Source: Bacilli bacterium
GTDB taxonomy: Bacteria > Bacillota_I > Bacilli_A > RF39 > UBA660
Length of the DNA stretch: 37,624 bases
Assembly (NCBI GenBank): GCA_017622175.1
Contig: JAGARQ010000033.1
Coordinates: 1 to 37,624, forward strand
Direction of reading: 5' to 3'
Of the stretch, positions 1-7,943 are shown piece by piece. Positions within the stretch are counted from its first letter, which is position 1. Each line of letters begins with the position of its first letter. The position numbers were made by a program, and so were the translations under genes. The notes below the pieces were generated by a model that saw nothing but the letters and a program-made list of their open reading frames with translations, searched no databases and was not told where the DNA came from.

Positions 1-597
1 AATGAAAAAATTGTTGAAGAAGCAGCAAAAAAAGAAATAGTAAGACGCTACTTCCAAGAAATGACTAATTATAAACTAGGTTTAGTAGATTTAGAAGTAC
101 CAGAAAAAATAAAAATATTAATGAATTCATTAGACATAGATGAAAATCTAATCAAACCAAGACAAAATGCTTTAAAAAAATCTTCTATCGAAAAAGTTCC
201 AGTTGTCGCAATTTCAGTTAAAAATAAAATAATTACAGGTAAAGCCTCTAAATTATTAAGTGCACCAAGTGCTTTAATATTAAACACTATTAAACAATTA
301 AGTAAATTACCTGATAATATGGATTTATTAAGTCCAACAATACTAGAACCAATCTTAAAATTAAAAAATAATAAACCGCTTCAACTACAAGAAGTATTAA
401 TCGCACTAAGTATTTGTTCAGTAACAAACCCAATGGTAAAAGATGCCTTAAATCAACTAGATAAATTAAAAAACTGTGAAGCACATTCATCGCACATTAT
501 AACTAACGGCGATTTAAAAGCACTAAAAGAATTAAAAATAAAGTTAACTTGCGAAGCAAAATTTCAAACAAGTAATTTATACGATGAAATAAATTAA
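1..597 (+). CDS. DUF1846 (UPF0371) family protein, 5' partial
   Basis: The reading frame is open from base 1 to the TAA at 595-597, so the start lies outside the window and the ATG at 61 is internal. The visible 198 residues match the C-terminal third of the DUF1846 family, whose members are usually about 500 residues. Supporting stretches are RRYFQE..NYKLGLVDLE near the window edge, VPVVAISVKNK, TGKASKLLSAPSA, LLSPTILEPI and the terminal NCEAHSSHIIT..LKELKIKLTCEAKFQTSNLYD. The biochemical role of this family is not established. It is a soluble cytoplasmic protein with no membrane segment here. It ends in its own hairpin terminator and converges on the GNAT gene. Confidence 0.85.
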   Translation, partial: NEKIVEEAAKKEIVRRYFQEMTNYKLGLVDLEVPEKIKILMNSLDIDENLIKPRQNALKKSSIEKVPVVAISVKNKIITGKASKLLSAPSALILNTIKQLSKLPDNMDLLSPTILEPILKLKNNKPLQLQEVLIALSICSVTNPMVKDALNQLDKLKNCEAHSSHIITNGDLKALKELKIKLTCEAKFQTSNLYDEIN

Positions 598-615
598 GAG
601 CTCTGCTCTTTTTTT
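596..615 (+). terminator. Intrinsic terminator of the DUF1846 gene
   Basis: Stem AAGAGC (596-601), loop TCT, stem GCTCTT (605-610), then a T run to 615. The stem starts inside the TAA stop codon. Confidence 0.8.
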
Positions 616-622
616 ATGCAAT

Positions 623-646
623 AAAAAAGAGTTAAATAATTAACTC
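623..646 (-). terminator. Intrinsic terminator of the GNAT gene
   Basis: Stem GAGTTAA (629-635) pairs with TTAACTC (640-646). The A run at 623-628 gives the U tract on the minus strand. The GNAT stop codon (640-642) is part of the stem. Confidence 0.75.
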
Positions 647-1188
647 AATTTCTTAATAACATCTCTTATTTTATCATAATAAACTATATCAGCTTTAACA
701 GAAAAATCACTTATTTTATAATCAATATTTTCAATTATTTGTCCACCATATTTTAAATAAAAGTTAATTGCATCATTTCCAGTTAAACATTCTAAATACA
801 TTGTCTTATAACCCATATCCCTAATACCTTTAGATGCTCTTCTAAATAACTCTTTACCAATACCAATCTTTTGATAATCTTTCAAAACATACAAAGCGCC
901 AAGCAACCCACTATCTGCATAAGAATCATTTTGTGATTTAGAATACTGACATATTCCAACAATCTTACCATCAACTTCACAAACTAAATATTTATCTAAA
1001 TCACCATCAAAATCTAATTTTTCTAAATATTTTTTTGTTTTTAAAGCACGTTCTTCAAAATTATTAATACGATCATCTAAATAATCATCAGGCATAAATC
1101 CTCTATATGTTTCTTCCCAACTATAACAAGAAACATAATATATACCTTCATAATCATCAATCTTTGCTTCTCTATATACAATATTCAT
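640..1188 (-). CDS. GNAT-family N-acetyltransferase
   Basis: 182 residues, normal for a single-domain GNAT enzyme. These transfer an acetyl group from acetyl-CoA to an amine. The acetyl-CoA pyrophosphate-binding signature Q/RxxGxG/A is visible as Y-Q-K-I-G-I-G-K (Q106, G109, G111), preceded by the beta-4 stretch LLGALYVLKDY and followed by the beta-5/alpha-4 region MYLECLTGNDAINFYLKYGG, where the aromatic Y is typical. The substrate cannot be deduced. It is the last gene of a three-gene operon and begins 3 bases after the stop of the gene before it, with an AAAGGA ribosome site. It is soluble, with no signal peptide. Confidence 0.88.
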   Translation of the reverse strand: MNIVYREAKIDDYEGIYYVSCYSWEETYRGFMPDDYLDDRINNFEERALKTKKYLEKLDFDGDLDKYLVCEVDGKIVGICQYSKSQNDSYADSGLLGALYVLKDYQKIGIGKELFRRASKGIRDMGYKTMYLECLTGNDAINFYLKYGGQIIENIDYKISDFSVKADIVYYDKIRDVIKKLS

Positions 1189-1191
1189 AAA

Positions 1192-1635
1192 CTATTCCTT
1201 TATCAAATCAATAATATAATTATAATCTTCTTCACTAATTTTATATACACCATTATATGGTTCTTCTAAATAATATTTATCTTTTCTTTTATAAACATAA
1301 AAATTACCTACAGTATCTTCCTCTTTATAATAAAATCTAATTGCCACTAAATGTTCTGCATTTGTTGGAAAATCTTGAACACTAACAGATTTCGTACTTA
1401 AATTAAGATCATAAATACCATTTAAAACTTTATCCATTTCTTCTTCTGTCATAACAGTAACAATACCACTTTCAAGTTCATAAGAAATCGAAGATAAATT
1501 ATGACTATTTGGTATATCTAATATATAAATTTCTCTGTTTTCTAATTTATACCAAACAAGACCAGAAAAAACAGCAATAACAACTAAAAATATAATAAAT
1601 CCAATAACTTTATTTTTTATCTTTTTCTTTTTCAT
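1192..1635 (-). CDS. Membrane-anchored extracytoplasmic protein, DUF5301-like
   Basis: 147 residues: a lysine-rich cytoplasmic start, one membrane helix (about residues 10-29), then an extracytoplasmic beta-rich domain. The pattern IPNSHNLSSISYELESGIVTVMTEEEMDKVL...LVAIRFYYKEE...NFYVYKRKDKYYLEEPYNGVYKIS resembles the DUF5301 domain of small anchored or secreted Firmicute proteins. That match is from memory and moderate. No catalytic residues are evident. Its first 26 bases overlap the small membrane protein gene before it, so translation is probably coupled. Function unknown. Confidence 0.6.
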   Translation of the reverse strand: MKKKKIKNKVIGFIIFLVVIAVFSGLVWYKLENREIYILDIPNSHNLSSISYELESGIVTVMTEEEMDKVLNGIYDLNLSTKSVSVQDFPTNAEHLVAIRFYYKEEDTVGNFYVYKRKDKYYLEEPYNGVYKISEEDYNYIIDLIKE

Positions 1636-1756
1636 CAGCTAATTCTTCCTTTCTTTTTTCAGCATATCTTTTACTAAAGAAAAAACTTCCCGAATAAAAA
1701 ACTATATATACTAAACCCATTACTAAAAGATTAATACCTATTTGTTTAAAATCCAT
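1610..1756 (-). CDS. Small membrane protein, 48 residues
   Basis: An open frame from ATG (1754-1756) to TAA (1610-1612) encodes 48 residues: MDFKQ, a hydrophobic helix of about 20 residues (IGINLLVMGLVYIVFYSGSF), then a highly charged tail (SKRYAEKRKEELADEKEKDKK). A near-perfect AGGAGGG ribosome site lies at 1761-1768 and an extended -10 promoter just upstream, so this is the first gene of the operon. The 3' end overlaps the following gene by 26 bases in another frame. Single-pass proteins of this shape are often regulators or scaffolds of membrane complexes, but nothing here identifies a partner. Confidence 0.75.
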   Translation of the reverse strand: MDFKQIGINLLVMGLVYIVFYSGSFFFSKRYAEKRKEELADEKEKDKK

Positions 1757-1782
1757 AATATCCCTCCTAATTATCTATAAAA

Positions 1783-1791
1783 ATTATATCA
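1783..1791 (-). promoter_or_regulatory. Extended -10 promoter TGATATAAT
   Basis: On the minus strand TGA-TATAAT ends 27 bases before the ATG of the 48-residue gene. It lies directly against the A/T tract of the alr terminator. No good -35 box is seen. Confidence 0.6.
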
Positions 1792-1792
1792 T

Positions 1793-1818
1793 AAAAAAAT
1801 AGATCTTTCGACCTATTT
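1793..1818 (-). terminator. Intrinsic terminator after alr
   Basis: A nine-pair stem (1797-1805 with 1810-1818, one G-U pair) closed by a GAAA tetraloop in the RNA, then seven Us. Confidence 0.85.
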
Positions 1819-1821
1819 TAA

Positions 1822-2895
1822 CTAATCAATAAACTTTCTTGGAACTCTATCACTAATAGTTGATATAACTTCGTAATTAATTGTTTCACATATATCGCTT
1901 ACCTCATTTAAAGTAACAATCTCATTATCAAACAAATAAACAAAATCTCCAACTTTACAGTCAACGTCACTTATATCAATCATAAATGAATCCATGCAGA
2001 CATTACCCAAGATTTTACATCTTCTACCATTAACCGAAACAAACCCTTTATTAGAAAGTTTTCTCATAACACCGTCGGCATAACCACAACCCACAGTTGC
2101 AACAACCATCTTTCTATCAGCAACAAAACTTCTTCCATAACTAACTGCATCACCAACATTAATTTCTTTAATAAAAGAAATAGAACTTCTAAATTTTAAT
2201 ACTGGCTCTAACCTTATCTTCTCAATCGCACTCTTACAAGAAGGATAACCATAAAGAATAAGTCCCGGTCTTACTAAATTACAAATACCCAAGTCAAAAT
2301 TTAAAATACCATTACTCGCAGCACAATGAACATATTTTATAGTTGGAAATTCTTCTTTTAAAATACATACATTCTTATTAAATAATTCAATTTGCTTATT
2401 AGTAAATTCATAATCAATATCAGCAGAAGATAAATGAGTATAAACCCCTTCAACTAATGCATTACTAGCCTTCAAATTATTTATAAATTCCCCTAAATTA
2501 GAATCTAAAACACCAGTTCTACCCATACCAGTTTCAAGTTCTACATGAACTCTAATCTTTTTATCGTATTCCTTCGTTTTCTTTAAAAAATCTATTGAAG
2601 AAACACCAACAATAATATTATTACTAATAATATCTTCTATTTCTTCAATATATGGTTGGTTAAGAACAAAAATATCTTTCTCATAACCAAGTTTTCTAAG
2701 TTGAATTGCCTCATCAACTATCGCAACAGCAACCATATTAAATTCATTCATCAAAGAAATATCTTTATTTAAGTAAGTACCATAAGCATTTGCTTTAACT
2801 ACTGGCATAATCTCAGTATCATTAACTAACTTTTTTATTTCAGAAACATTCTTTCTAAATGCTTCCCTACTAACTTCTAAACAAGTTCTTCTCAT
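1822..2895 (-). CDS. alr: Alanine racemase
   Basis: Pyridoxal-phosphate enzyme interconverting L- and D-alanine for peptidoglycan. 357 residues, slightly short for the family. The N-terminal TIM barrel carries the PLP lysine in MPVVKANAYGT (K34). The C-terminal domain has the catalytic tyrosine in AVSYGRSF (Y253), the GCGYADG stretch, and the conserved CMD (300-302). The start has a GAGGTGAATT ribosome site directly upstream. It is the last gene of the rlmD-phosphoribosyltransferase-alr operon and is followed by a strong terminator. The D-Ala it makes would feed the same cell-wall pathway as the MurD/MurL pair elsewhere in the window. Confidence 0.96.
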   Translation of the reverse strand: MRRTCLEVSREAFRKNVSEIKKLVNDTEIMPVVKANAYGTYLNKDISLMNEFNMVAVAIVDEAIQLRKLGYEKDIFVLNQPYIEEIEDIISNNIIVGVSSIDFLKKTKEYDKKIRVHVELETGMGRTGVLDSNLGEFINNLKASNALVEGVYTHLSSADIDYEFTNKQIELFNKNVCILKEEFPTIKYVHCAASNGILNFDLGICNLVRPGLILYGYPSCKSAIEKIRLEPVLKFRSSISFIKEINVGDAVSYGRSFVADRKMVVATVGCGYADGVMRKLSNKGFVSVNGRRCKILGNVCMDSFMIDISDVDCKVGDFVYLFDNEIVTLNEVSDICETINYEVISTISDRVPRKFID

Positions 2896-2931
2896 AATTC
2901 ACCTCATCATGTATTTTATTAAGTATATGAA

Positions 2932-3519
2932 TTAAAAGAAAATATTATCTTCTAAATCATCAGGATGTGTAATTAGTTCTTCTGCTTTTTCCCAAGGAAA
3001 AACAGGTGCATAATAATCAATTCCAAGTTCAAGGCATTTCACTTCATCTAATTGATCTTCATTATATTGAAATACATAATCAAAATAATCAATTATTCCT
3101 TTAAAATCATTACTTAAATATTTTTTAGTAATACATACATATAAAATAATTGCATCATTATAAACCTTTTTTATTTCATCAATTGCAATTTCAGCACTCA
3201 TGCCACTACTTTGTAATGCATCAACGATTAAGAAAACAGGTTTTTCTTTATTAATATTTAAACTATTTAATGGATCAAATATCGTTTCAATAGTTTCCTT
3301 ACCATCATTATAAGTAATATGTTTAATTTGAATAGGAGCAAATTTAACAATATTTAATTTATTTGAAATATATACTGCAGGAACTGCACCACTTCTAACA
3401 ATAGGCATTATATAATCAACTTTTAAATTATTTTCACCTAAAAAGTTCTCTAAATTATTACTTAAAACATCAATACACTTTAAAAATCTTTCATGACTAA
3501 GTTCTTTATATTTAACCAT
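2932..3519 (-). CDS. Phosphoribosyltransferase-family protein
   Basis: 195 residues with a type I PRTase fold. The PRPP-binding loop is read as VFLIVDALQSSGMSA (95-109), where the usual pair of acidic residues (DD or ED) is replaced by D-A and the TTGxT end by S-S-G-M. An upstream block VDYIMPIVRSGAVPAVYIS fits the PRTase strand and loop that binds pyrophosphate. Which base it uses is not clear, and a regulatory role is also possible. It overlaps the end of rlmD by 8 bases (coupled) and lies 36 bases before alr. Confidence 0.75.
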   Translation of the reverse strand: MVKYKELSHERFLKCIDVLSNNLENFLGENNLKVDYIMPIVRSGAVPAVYISNKLNIVKFAPIQIKHITYNDGKETIETIFDPLNSLNINKEKPVFLIVDALQSSGMSAEIAIDEIKKVYNDAIILYVCITKKYLSNDFKGIIDYFDYVFQYNEDQLDEVKCLELGIDYYAPVFPWEKAEELITHPDDLEDNIFF

Positions 3520-4720
3520 TATTTTTTCTCCTTAATTCAACAAAATTTTCAATATGATAAGTACGAGGAAACATATTAAAAGGTTTAACATATAAAACTT
3601 CATACTCATCTTCTAATAATTTTAAATCTCTGCCTAAAGTTGCCGGATCACAAGAAACATAAATTAAAGTATCAGCACCAATTCTTTTAATATTATCTAT
3701 TGTCTTATTGTCAAGACCTGCTCTAGGAGGATCAACAATCACAAGATCAATATCATCGAAACTATCTATAACATTTTCAACTTTATCACAAATAAACTCA
3801 ATATTTGAACAATTATTAAGTTCTTTATTTACATTCGCATCACTTATACCAGATTTTGAATAATCAACTCCAACAACTTTATTAACATAATCACTTACAT
3901 ATATTCCAATTGTTCCAGTACCGCAATATAAATCAAGAACTTTATTTGGTTTATTTTTCTTAACTACATTTAAAATCTCATCATATAAAAGTTTAGTAAC
4001 CTCTTTATTAACTTGAAAAAAAGATTTACTACTAACATAATATTTTTTATCAGAAATAGAACTAATAATTTTCCCATCACCAAGTATTACTTCATCATTA
4101 ATAATTAATGTATCAACTAAATTAACAAGTTCTGAATAATCATCAACCTTACCAGTCAGAGAAACCATCACTTCAGAACTATCATTACTACATCTAATAA
4201 GAAGTTCCTCAATTTGTTCGGTATATGCTAATTTCTTAACAACTTCCATTACTTCATTAATTTTATCATCTGCAAGTAAACAACTCTCTGTTCCAAAAAC
4301 ACTATTAGAGCCACTTTCACAATAACCAAGTCTACTATTACTTCCATGAAGAGTAACTTTATTGCGATATCCATATTCATTACATGAAACAACATCTAAA
4401 ATTTTTTCCGAAGAAACATTTCCAAACTTTTTTAAAATTTCTTTAACTTTCATACATTTATAATTATTTTCTTCTTTAAAATCTAAATGACTTAAATTAC
4501 AACCACCACAGATATCAGAGTAACGGCAGACTTCTTCTACTCTATCTTCAGCTAATTTATAATAATCAACTACTTTACCAAGTAAATACTTTTTAGAATC
4601 TTTAATAATCTTTATCTTTACTATTTCACCAGGTAAAGCTTTCTCAACAAAGCAAACTTTACCATCAATATAAGTAATTCCTCTACCAAAATGATCTAAT
4701 TTTTCAATTTCTACTTTCAT
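3512..4720 (-). CDS. rlmD: 23S rRNA (uracil-C5)-methyltransferase, RlmD/RlmCD family
   Basis: SAM-dependent methylation of uridine in 23S rRNA. In Bacillus a single relative modifies both U747 and U1939. 402 residues from the ATG at 4718-4720, chosen over an in-frame GTG 24 bases upstream because AGAGGTAG lies 5 bases before the ATG. Domains in order: N-terminal TRAM (about 1-55), Fe-S cysteines C65, C71, C74 (CxxxxxCGGC) and C147, then the methyltransferase domain with DLYCGTGTIG (263-272), DPPRAGL (330-336) and the catalytic cysteine in YVSCDPATLGRD (C357). First gene of its operon, behind an extended -10 promoter. Confidence 0.93.
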   Translation of the reverse strand: MKVEIEKLDHFGRGITYIDGKVCFVEKALPGEIVKIKIIKDSKKYLLGKVVDYYKLAEDRVEEVCRYSDICGGCNLSHLDFKEENNYKCMKVKEILKKFGNVSSEKILDVVSCNEYGYRNKVTLHGSNSRLGYCESGSNSVFGTESCLLADDKINEVMEVVKKLAYTEQIEELLIRCSNDSSEVMVSLTGKVDDYSELVNLVDTLIINDEVILGDGKIISSISDKKYYVSSKSFFQVNKEVTKLLYDEILNVVKKNKPNKVLDLYCGTGTIGIYVSDYVNKVVGVDYSKSGISDANVNKELNNCSNIEFICDKVENVIDSFDDIDLVIVDPPRAGLDNKTIDNIKRIGADTLIYVSCDPATLGRDLKLLEDEYEVLYVKPFNMFPRTYHIENFVELRRKNNG

Positions 4721-4746
4721 AGTATCTACCTCTATTCCTAACACTA

Positions 4747-4755
4747 ATTATAACA
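4747..4755 (-). promoter_or_regulatory. Extended -10 promoter TGTTATAAT for rlmD
   Basis: TGT-TATAAT on the minus strand, 27 bases before the rlmD ATG. No convincing -35. Confidence 0.6.
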
Positions 4756-4761
4756 AAAAAA

Positions 4762-4791
4762 TACATAGAAATAAATTACTTTTACATACTA
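4762..4791 (+). promoter_or_regulatory. Candidate sigma-F/sigma-G type promoter for the gerA-like gene
   Basis: -35 TACATA (4762-4767), 17-base spacer, -10 CATACTA (4785-4791). The forespore sigma consensus in Bacillus is GHATR with CATnHTA about 17-18 bases apart. The -10 is a perfect match and the -35 has one mismatch (ACATA). No sigma-A TATAAT is found at a suitable distance on this strand. The leader to the ATG at 4807 would be only about ten bases. Confidence 0.5.
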
Positions 4792-4806
4792 ATACTGGTG
4801 AATTAT

Positions 4807-6207
4807 ATGAACTTAGAAAAATATATAAAAAAATATATTGGACCATCCAAAGATTATATTTTTAAATACTTAGTAATTAAAAGGCAAAATATCTTGCTCA
4901 TCTTTAATGAAACATTAATTGATACAAACAAATTAAATGATTTCATATTAAGACCATTAATAAAATTAACTAAGAAAAAACTAAATAACTTAGAAAATTA
5001 TCTTCCAAACACTAATATAAATAAAATAACTATCGAAGAATCACTTGAATATTTATCAAAAGGCTTCTTACTAATAAACATAAATAATATTATATACGCA
5101 TCAGAAATAAGAACAATCTTAGATCGAGGTATTCAAACAATAGAAAGTGAATTATCAGTAACAGGACCAAAAGATAGTTTTACTGAAACCTATAATATTA
5201 ATATAACCCTATTAAGAAAAAGAATTAAAACAACCAATCTTTTTATAGAAAATATTGAATTAGGAAGAACAACTAAAACTAAAATAGGCATAGCCTATGT
5301 TAATAATATTGTAAGAAAAGACTTAGTAGAAAACATAAAACAAAAATTAGAAAAAATTGATATTGATGGAATAATAGATTCAAGTTATTTAAAAAAATCC
5401 TTAGAAAAAAGAAATAGTCTTTTCCCAACAATAACCCTTACAGAAAGACCTGATAAAACATCTCAAGCTCTTTTAGAAGGAAAGATAGTTATTATTGTCG
5501 ACATGTCACCATATGTCTTAATACTTCCAAGTTTCTTTGTTGACTTCTTTCACACTACTGATGACTACTATCAGAAAACAACCAACACCTCGTTTATAAG
5601 AATTATACGTTTTTTTGCCTTTATAGTCGCAGTATTTACACCAGCTATATATATTTCTATCACAACAAGAAATTACGATATAATCCCCTTAAAATTACTT
5701 TTAACTTTAAAAGCAGGAAGAACCTTCGTACCATTCCCTGCTTATATAGAAGCATTATTTATGCTAATATGTTTTGAAATATTAAAAGAATCAGATTTAC
5801 GTATGTCAAAAACATCTTCATCTGCAGTATCAATATTAGGAGGATTAATCTTAGGAGATGCCGCAGTAAGTGCCGGAATAGTTTCACCAATTATGATTAT
5901 TGTAATAGCAATATCCTCAATTTCATCATTAACATTCTCATCACTTGAACTAGGCAATGCCCTAAGAAACTATAAAATAATTTTATTAGTCCTTTCAACA
6001 CTATTTGGAATAAATGGTCTACTAGTAGGAACAACAATACTAATATATAACCTATTAACACTAAAAGTCTTTGGAATACCTTATTTAAACCCAATAATCC
6101 CATATGAAAGAAACGAAATAAAAGACACTATTATAAAAACAAATACAAAAGAAGAAAAAAGAAACTCACAACTTACAAAAAACATTAATAAAGGAAGATA
6201 CTCATGA
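4807..6207 (+). CDS. Spore germination protein, GerA (GerAA) family
   Basis: A subunit of a germinant receptor of the spore inner membrane. 466 residues from the ATG at 4807, preferred over the GTG at 4798 because GGTG sits 6 bases before it. Layout: N-terminal soluble domain (about 1-240) with ELSVTGPKDSFTET and the RDLVENIKQKLEKID stretch, then about 5 membrane helices containing family blocks FFHTTDDYYQ, the RFFAFIVAVFTPAIYIS helix, PFPAYIEALFMLICFEILKE, AVSILGGLILGDAAVSAGIVSP and a charged C-terminal tail. The 3' end overlaps the next gene by ATGA. A GerB-type permease gene is not seen within the window. High confidence in family, low in germinant. Confidence 0.92.
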   Translation: MNLEKYIKKYIGPSKDYIFKYLVIKRQNILLIFNETLIDTNKLNDFILRPLIKLTKKKLNNLENYLPNTNINKITIEESLEYLSKGFLLININNIIYASEIRTILDRGIQTIESELSVTGPKDSFTETYNINITLLRKRIKTTNLFIENIELGRTTKTKIGIAYVNNIVRKDLVENIKQKLEKIDIDGIIDSSYLKKSLEKRNSLFPTITLTERPDKTSQALLEGKIVIIVDMSPYVLILPSFFVDFFHTTDDYYQKTTNTSFIRIIRFFAFIVAVFTPAIYISITTRNYDIIPLKLLLTLKAGRTFVPFPAYIEALFMLICFEILKESDLRMSKTSSSAVSILGGLILGDAAVSAGIVSPIMIIVIAISSISSLTFSSLELGNALRNYKIILLVLSTLFGINGLLVGTTILIYNLLTLKVFGIPYLNPIIPYERNEIKDTIIKTNTKEEKRNSQLTKNINKGRYS

Positions 6208-6572
6208 AAAAAATAATATTAATAATTTTAATAGTACTAGAATTATCAATAATAAAAATACCATCATATAAAGAATTAAATAATTTAGCAATTATCGAAG
6301 AAATAAAAGTAATAAAAGAAAATAATAAATATACAATTACATTAAAAGAAATTATTCCAATAAAAGAAAATGACGGAATAAATTATAAATACAAATATTA
6401 TAAAGAATCATCTAATTCTATAACAGACACTATAAATAAATTAAATAATCAAACAAAAAAGAAACTTTACTTAAAAAAAGCAAAGTCTCTAACAACAAAT
6501 ATAATTAATTCAAATAATATAATCAAAGAATTAGATATAAAACCTAAAATAATTAATCATATTAATTATTAA
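6204..6572 (+). CDS. Short GerC-like protein downstream of gerA
   Basis: 122 residues. It starts with a hydrophobic helix, MKKIILIILIVLELSIIK, and shares a 4-base ATGA overlap with the GerA gene. The order of features resembles the N-terminal domain of GerC lipoproteins: KELNNLAIIEEIKVIKEN (compare the GerC ELNDLAI-V-GI block), a strand pair ending in ITLKEIIPIK, then NSITDTINKLNNQTKKKLYLKKAKSL (compare the T-eAl--l--k---lyf-H block). It has no cysteine at all, so the usual GerC lipobox is lost and the helix may act as an anchor. GerC proteins are normally about 370 residues, so this would be a minimal or eroded form. The assignment is my reading, not a search result. Confidence 0.55.
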   Translation: MKKIILIILIVLELSIIKIPSYKELNNLAIIEEIKVIKENNKYTITLKEIIPIKENDGINYKYKYYKESSNSITDTINKLNNQTKKKLYLKKAKSLTTNIINSNNIIKELDIKPKIINHINY

Positions 6573-7059
6573 TCTTAGAGCAAGCAAACCCATTACTCTC
6601 AAAATAATTAGTAACTACATCTTCTGCTCCTATATAATTTAACAATTCAATATTCATTGGATTATCAATGGCGTTTTGTTGAGTTAATGTAATTGCAGTC
6701 TGACTAGCATTTTCATCAATATCAACTCCAACAATTGACTTTAAGAATAAAATCTCATGTTCTACATTCATATTACCTTTATCAGAATCTTTTTCATCTG
6801 CATCAGGTGTATAATCCATAAATATTACTTTATTTTTAACTGCAATTCCGTTTTCATAGAAAACATCAGCAGTTATTTTTTTCTTATCCTTAACAGCTAC
6901 TTTCTCGCAATATAAATTATGTTTTTCAATTACAACCTTAGTCTCTGTCTCTTCCTTAGGCATATAAGCTCTAAGTAAAGGAGGTACAATAATAAACATT
7001 GCCAAAAACATCATCGTTGCAACAACTACTAAAGGACTCTTTGGAGCTTTTTCATTCAT
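6562..7059 (-). CDS. Single-pass membrane protein of unknown function
   Basis: 165 residues: a short cytoplasmic start MNEKAPKSP, one membrane helix (about 10-30), then an extracytoplasmic domain with two cysteines far apart (YCEKVAV and FACSKINN), which could pair. Many acidic residues in the middle (DADEKDSDKG). No family recognised. The 3' end overlaps the end of the plus-strand GerC-like gene by 11 bases, and no hairpin terminator is seen between the two, so convergent transcripts would overlap. It has its own extended -10 promoter. Confidence 0.7.
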   Translation of the reverse strand: MNEKAPKSPLVVVATMMFLAMFIIVPPLLRAYMPKEETETKVVIEKHNLYCEKVAVKDKKKITADVFYENGIAVKNKVIFMDYTPDADEKDSDKGNMNVEHEILFLKSIVGVDIDENASQTAITLTQQNAIDNPMNIELLNYIGAEDVVTNYFESNGFACSKINN

Positions 7060-7092
7060 CTTATCTTCCCCTCTACTTTCTCTCTACTATTA

Positions 7093-7101
7093 AGTATAAC
7101 A
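7093..7101 (-). promoter_or_regulatory. Extended -10 promoter TGTTATACT
   Basis: TGT-TATACT on the minus strand, 33 bases before the ATG at 7059. Confidence 0.5.
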
Positions 7102-7124
7102 TAAAAATAAATTTTGTAAATCTA

Positions 7125-7706
7125 CTACTTAATTTTTATACCAAGTAAAAGTGACAATCCAATAGCTTGTTCATAACTAACAACAAGCCCTTTCAAACTA
7201 TCTATTGGCACTCTTAAATCACTAATTTGACAATTACTTAAATCAATATCTTTCAACTTAGTTTGAAAAAATTCAACACTCTTCATAGTACAATTATCAA
7301 ACAAAAGACTTTTCCATTTTAAACTATTAAAACTAGAATCATCTAATTTACAATTCTCAAACTTTACATTTCTTATATTACAACCAGAAAAATTACTATA
7401 ACTTAAATTACAATTAATAAAAGTAACATTTTCTAAAAAAGAACTATTAAAATCAACCCCAACTAAAGTAGAATCAACAAATTTCATATTTTTATAAGAT
7501 CTACTTGATAAATCAACATTAGAAAAATTTGAACTAATTACCTCAGTATCACTAATATCAATTCCTTGTAGATTACTTTTAGAAAAATCACATTTCTTAA
7601 TAATAGAATGATCAATTTCAAAATAATCATAATATCCTTCAACACATATATCAGTTAATTCTCTATCATAAATATCTTCACCAGTAATTTTATATAATTT
7701 CTCCAT
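7125..7706 (-). CDS. Pentapeptide-repeat protein
   Basis: 193 residues. From about residue 38 to 160 the sequence follows the A(D/N)Lxx-type five-residue period: CDFSK SNLQG IDISD, SNFSN VDLSS, VDFNS SFLEN, CNLSY SNFSG CNIRN, CKLDD SSFNS. This builds a right-handed quadrilateral beta-helix. The end LKGLVVSYEQAIGLSLLLGIKI is the usual C-terminal cap helix region of Qnr/MfpA-like and related proteins (compare GxVVSxxQAxxLxxLLG). The role of this member is unknown; some relatives mimic DNA and protect gyrase. It starts 3 bases after the DUF3006 gene in the ComEC-like MBL operon. Confidence 0.88.
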   Translation of the reverse strand: MEKLYKITGEDIYDRELTDICVEGYYDYFEIDHSIIKKCDFSKSNLQGIDISDTEVISSNFSNVDLSSRSYKNMKFVDSTLVGVDFNSSFLENVTFINCNLSYSNFSGCNIRNVKFENCKLDDSSFNSLKWKSLLFDNCTMKSVEFFQTKLKDIDLSNCQISDLRVPIDSLKGLVVSYEQAIGLSLLLGIKIK

Positions 7707-7709
7707 AAA

Positions 7710-7934
7710 TCAATTCTTTAAGTTTTTTAATCTTTCAAGCCTTTCTCTTAAACTTTTTTTTCTTAATAATTCTTCATTTTCATCTATTATAAACTCATTA
7801 TCTTTACTAAGAATAATACTACCTTCATGAATACCTTTAGGTAATTCTTTAATATTCTTTTCAATAATTTCTCCAGTTGAAATATTTTCTAAAACAACAA
7901 TATCTTCAATAATTCTATCAATCGCATATTTCAT
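7710..7934 (-). CDS. DUF3006 family protein
   Basis: 74 residues. The start MKYAIDRIIEDIVVLEN, then ELPKGIHEGSII and a lysine/arginine-rich helical end, is the DUF3006 pattern. The ATG at 7932-7934 is preferred over the GTG 9 bases upstream because AGGTG (7941-7945) lies 6 bases before it. That ribosome site overlaps the stop of the MBL gene, giving tight coupling. In other Firmicutes DUF3006 genes are often beside secreted ComEC-like MBL proteins, as here. No catalytic function is known. Confidence 0.82.
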   Translation of the reverse strand: MKYAIDRIIEDIVVLENISTGEIIEKNIKELPKGIHEGSIILSKDNEFIIDENEELLRKKSLRERLERLKNLKN

Positions 7935-7943
7935 ATTACTCAC

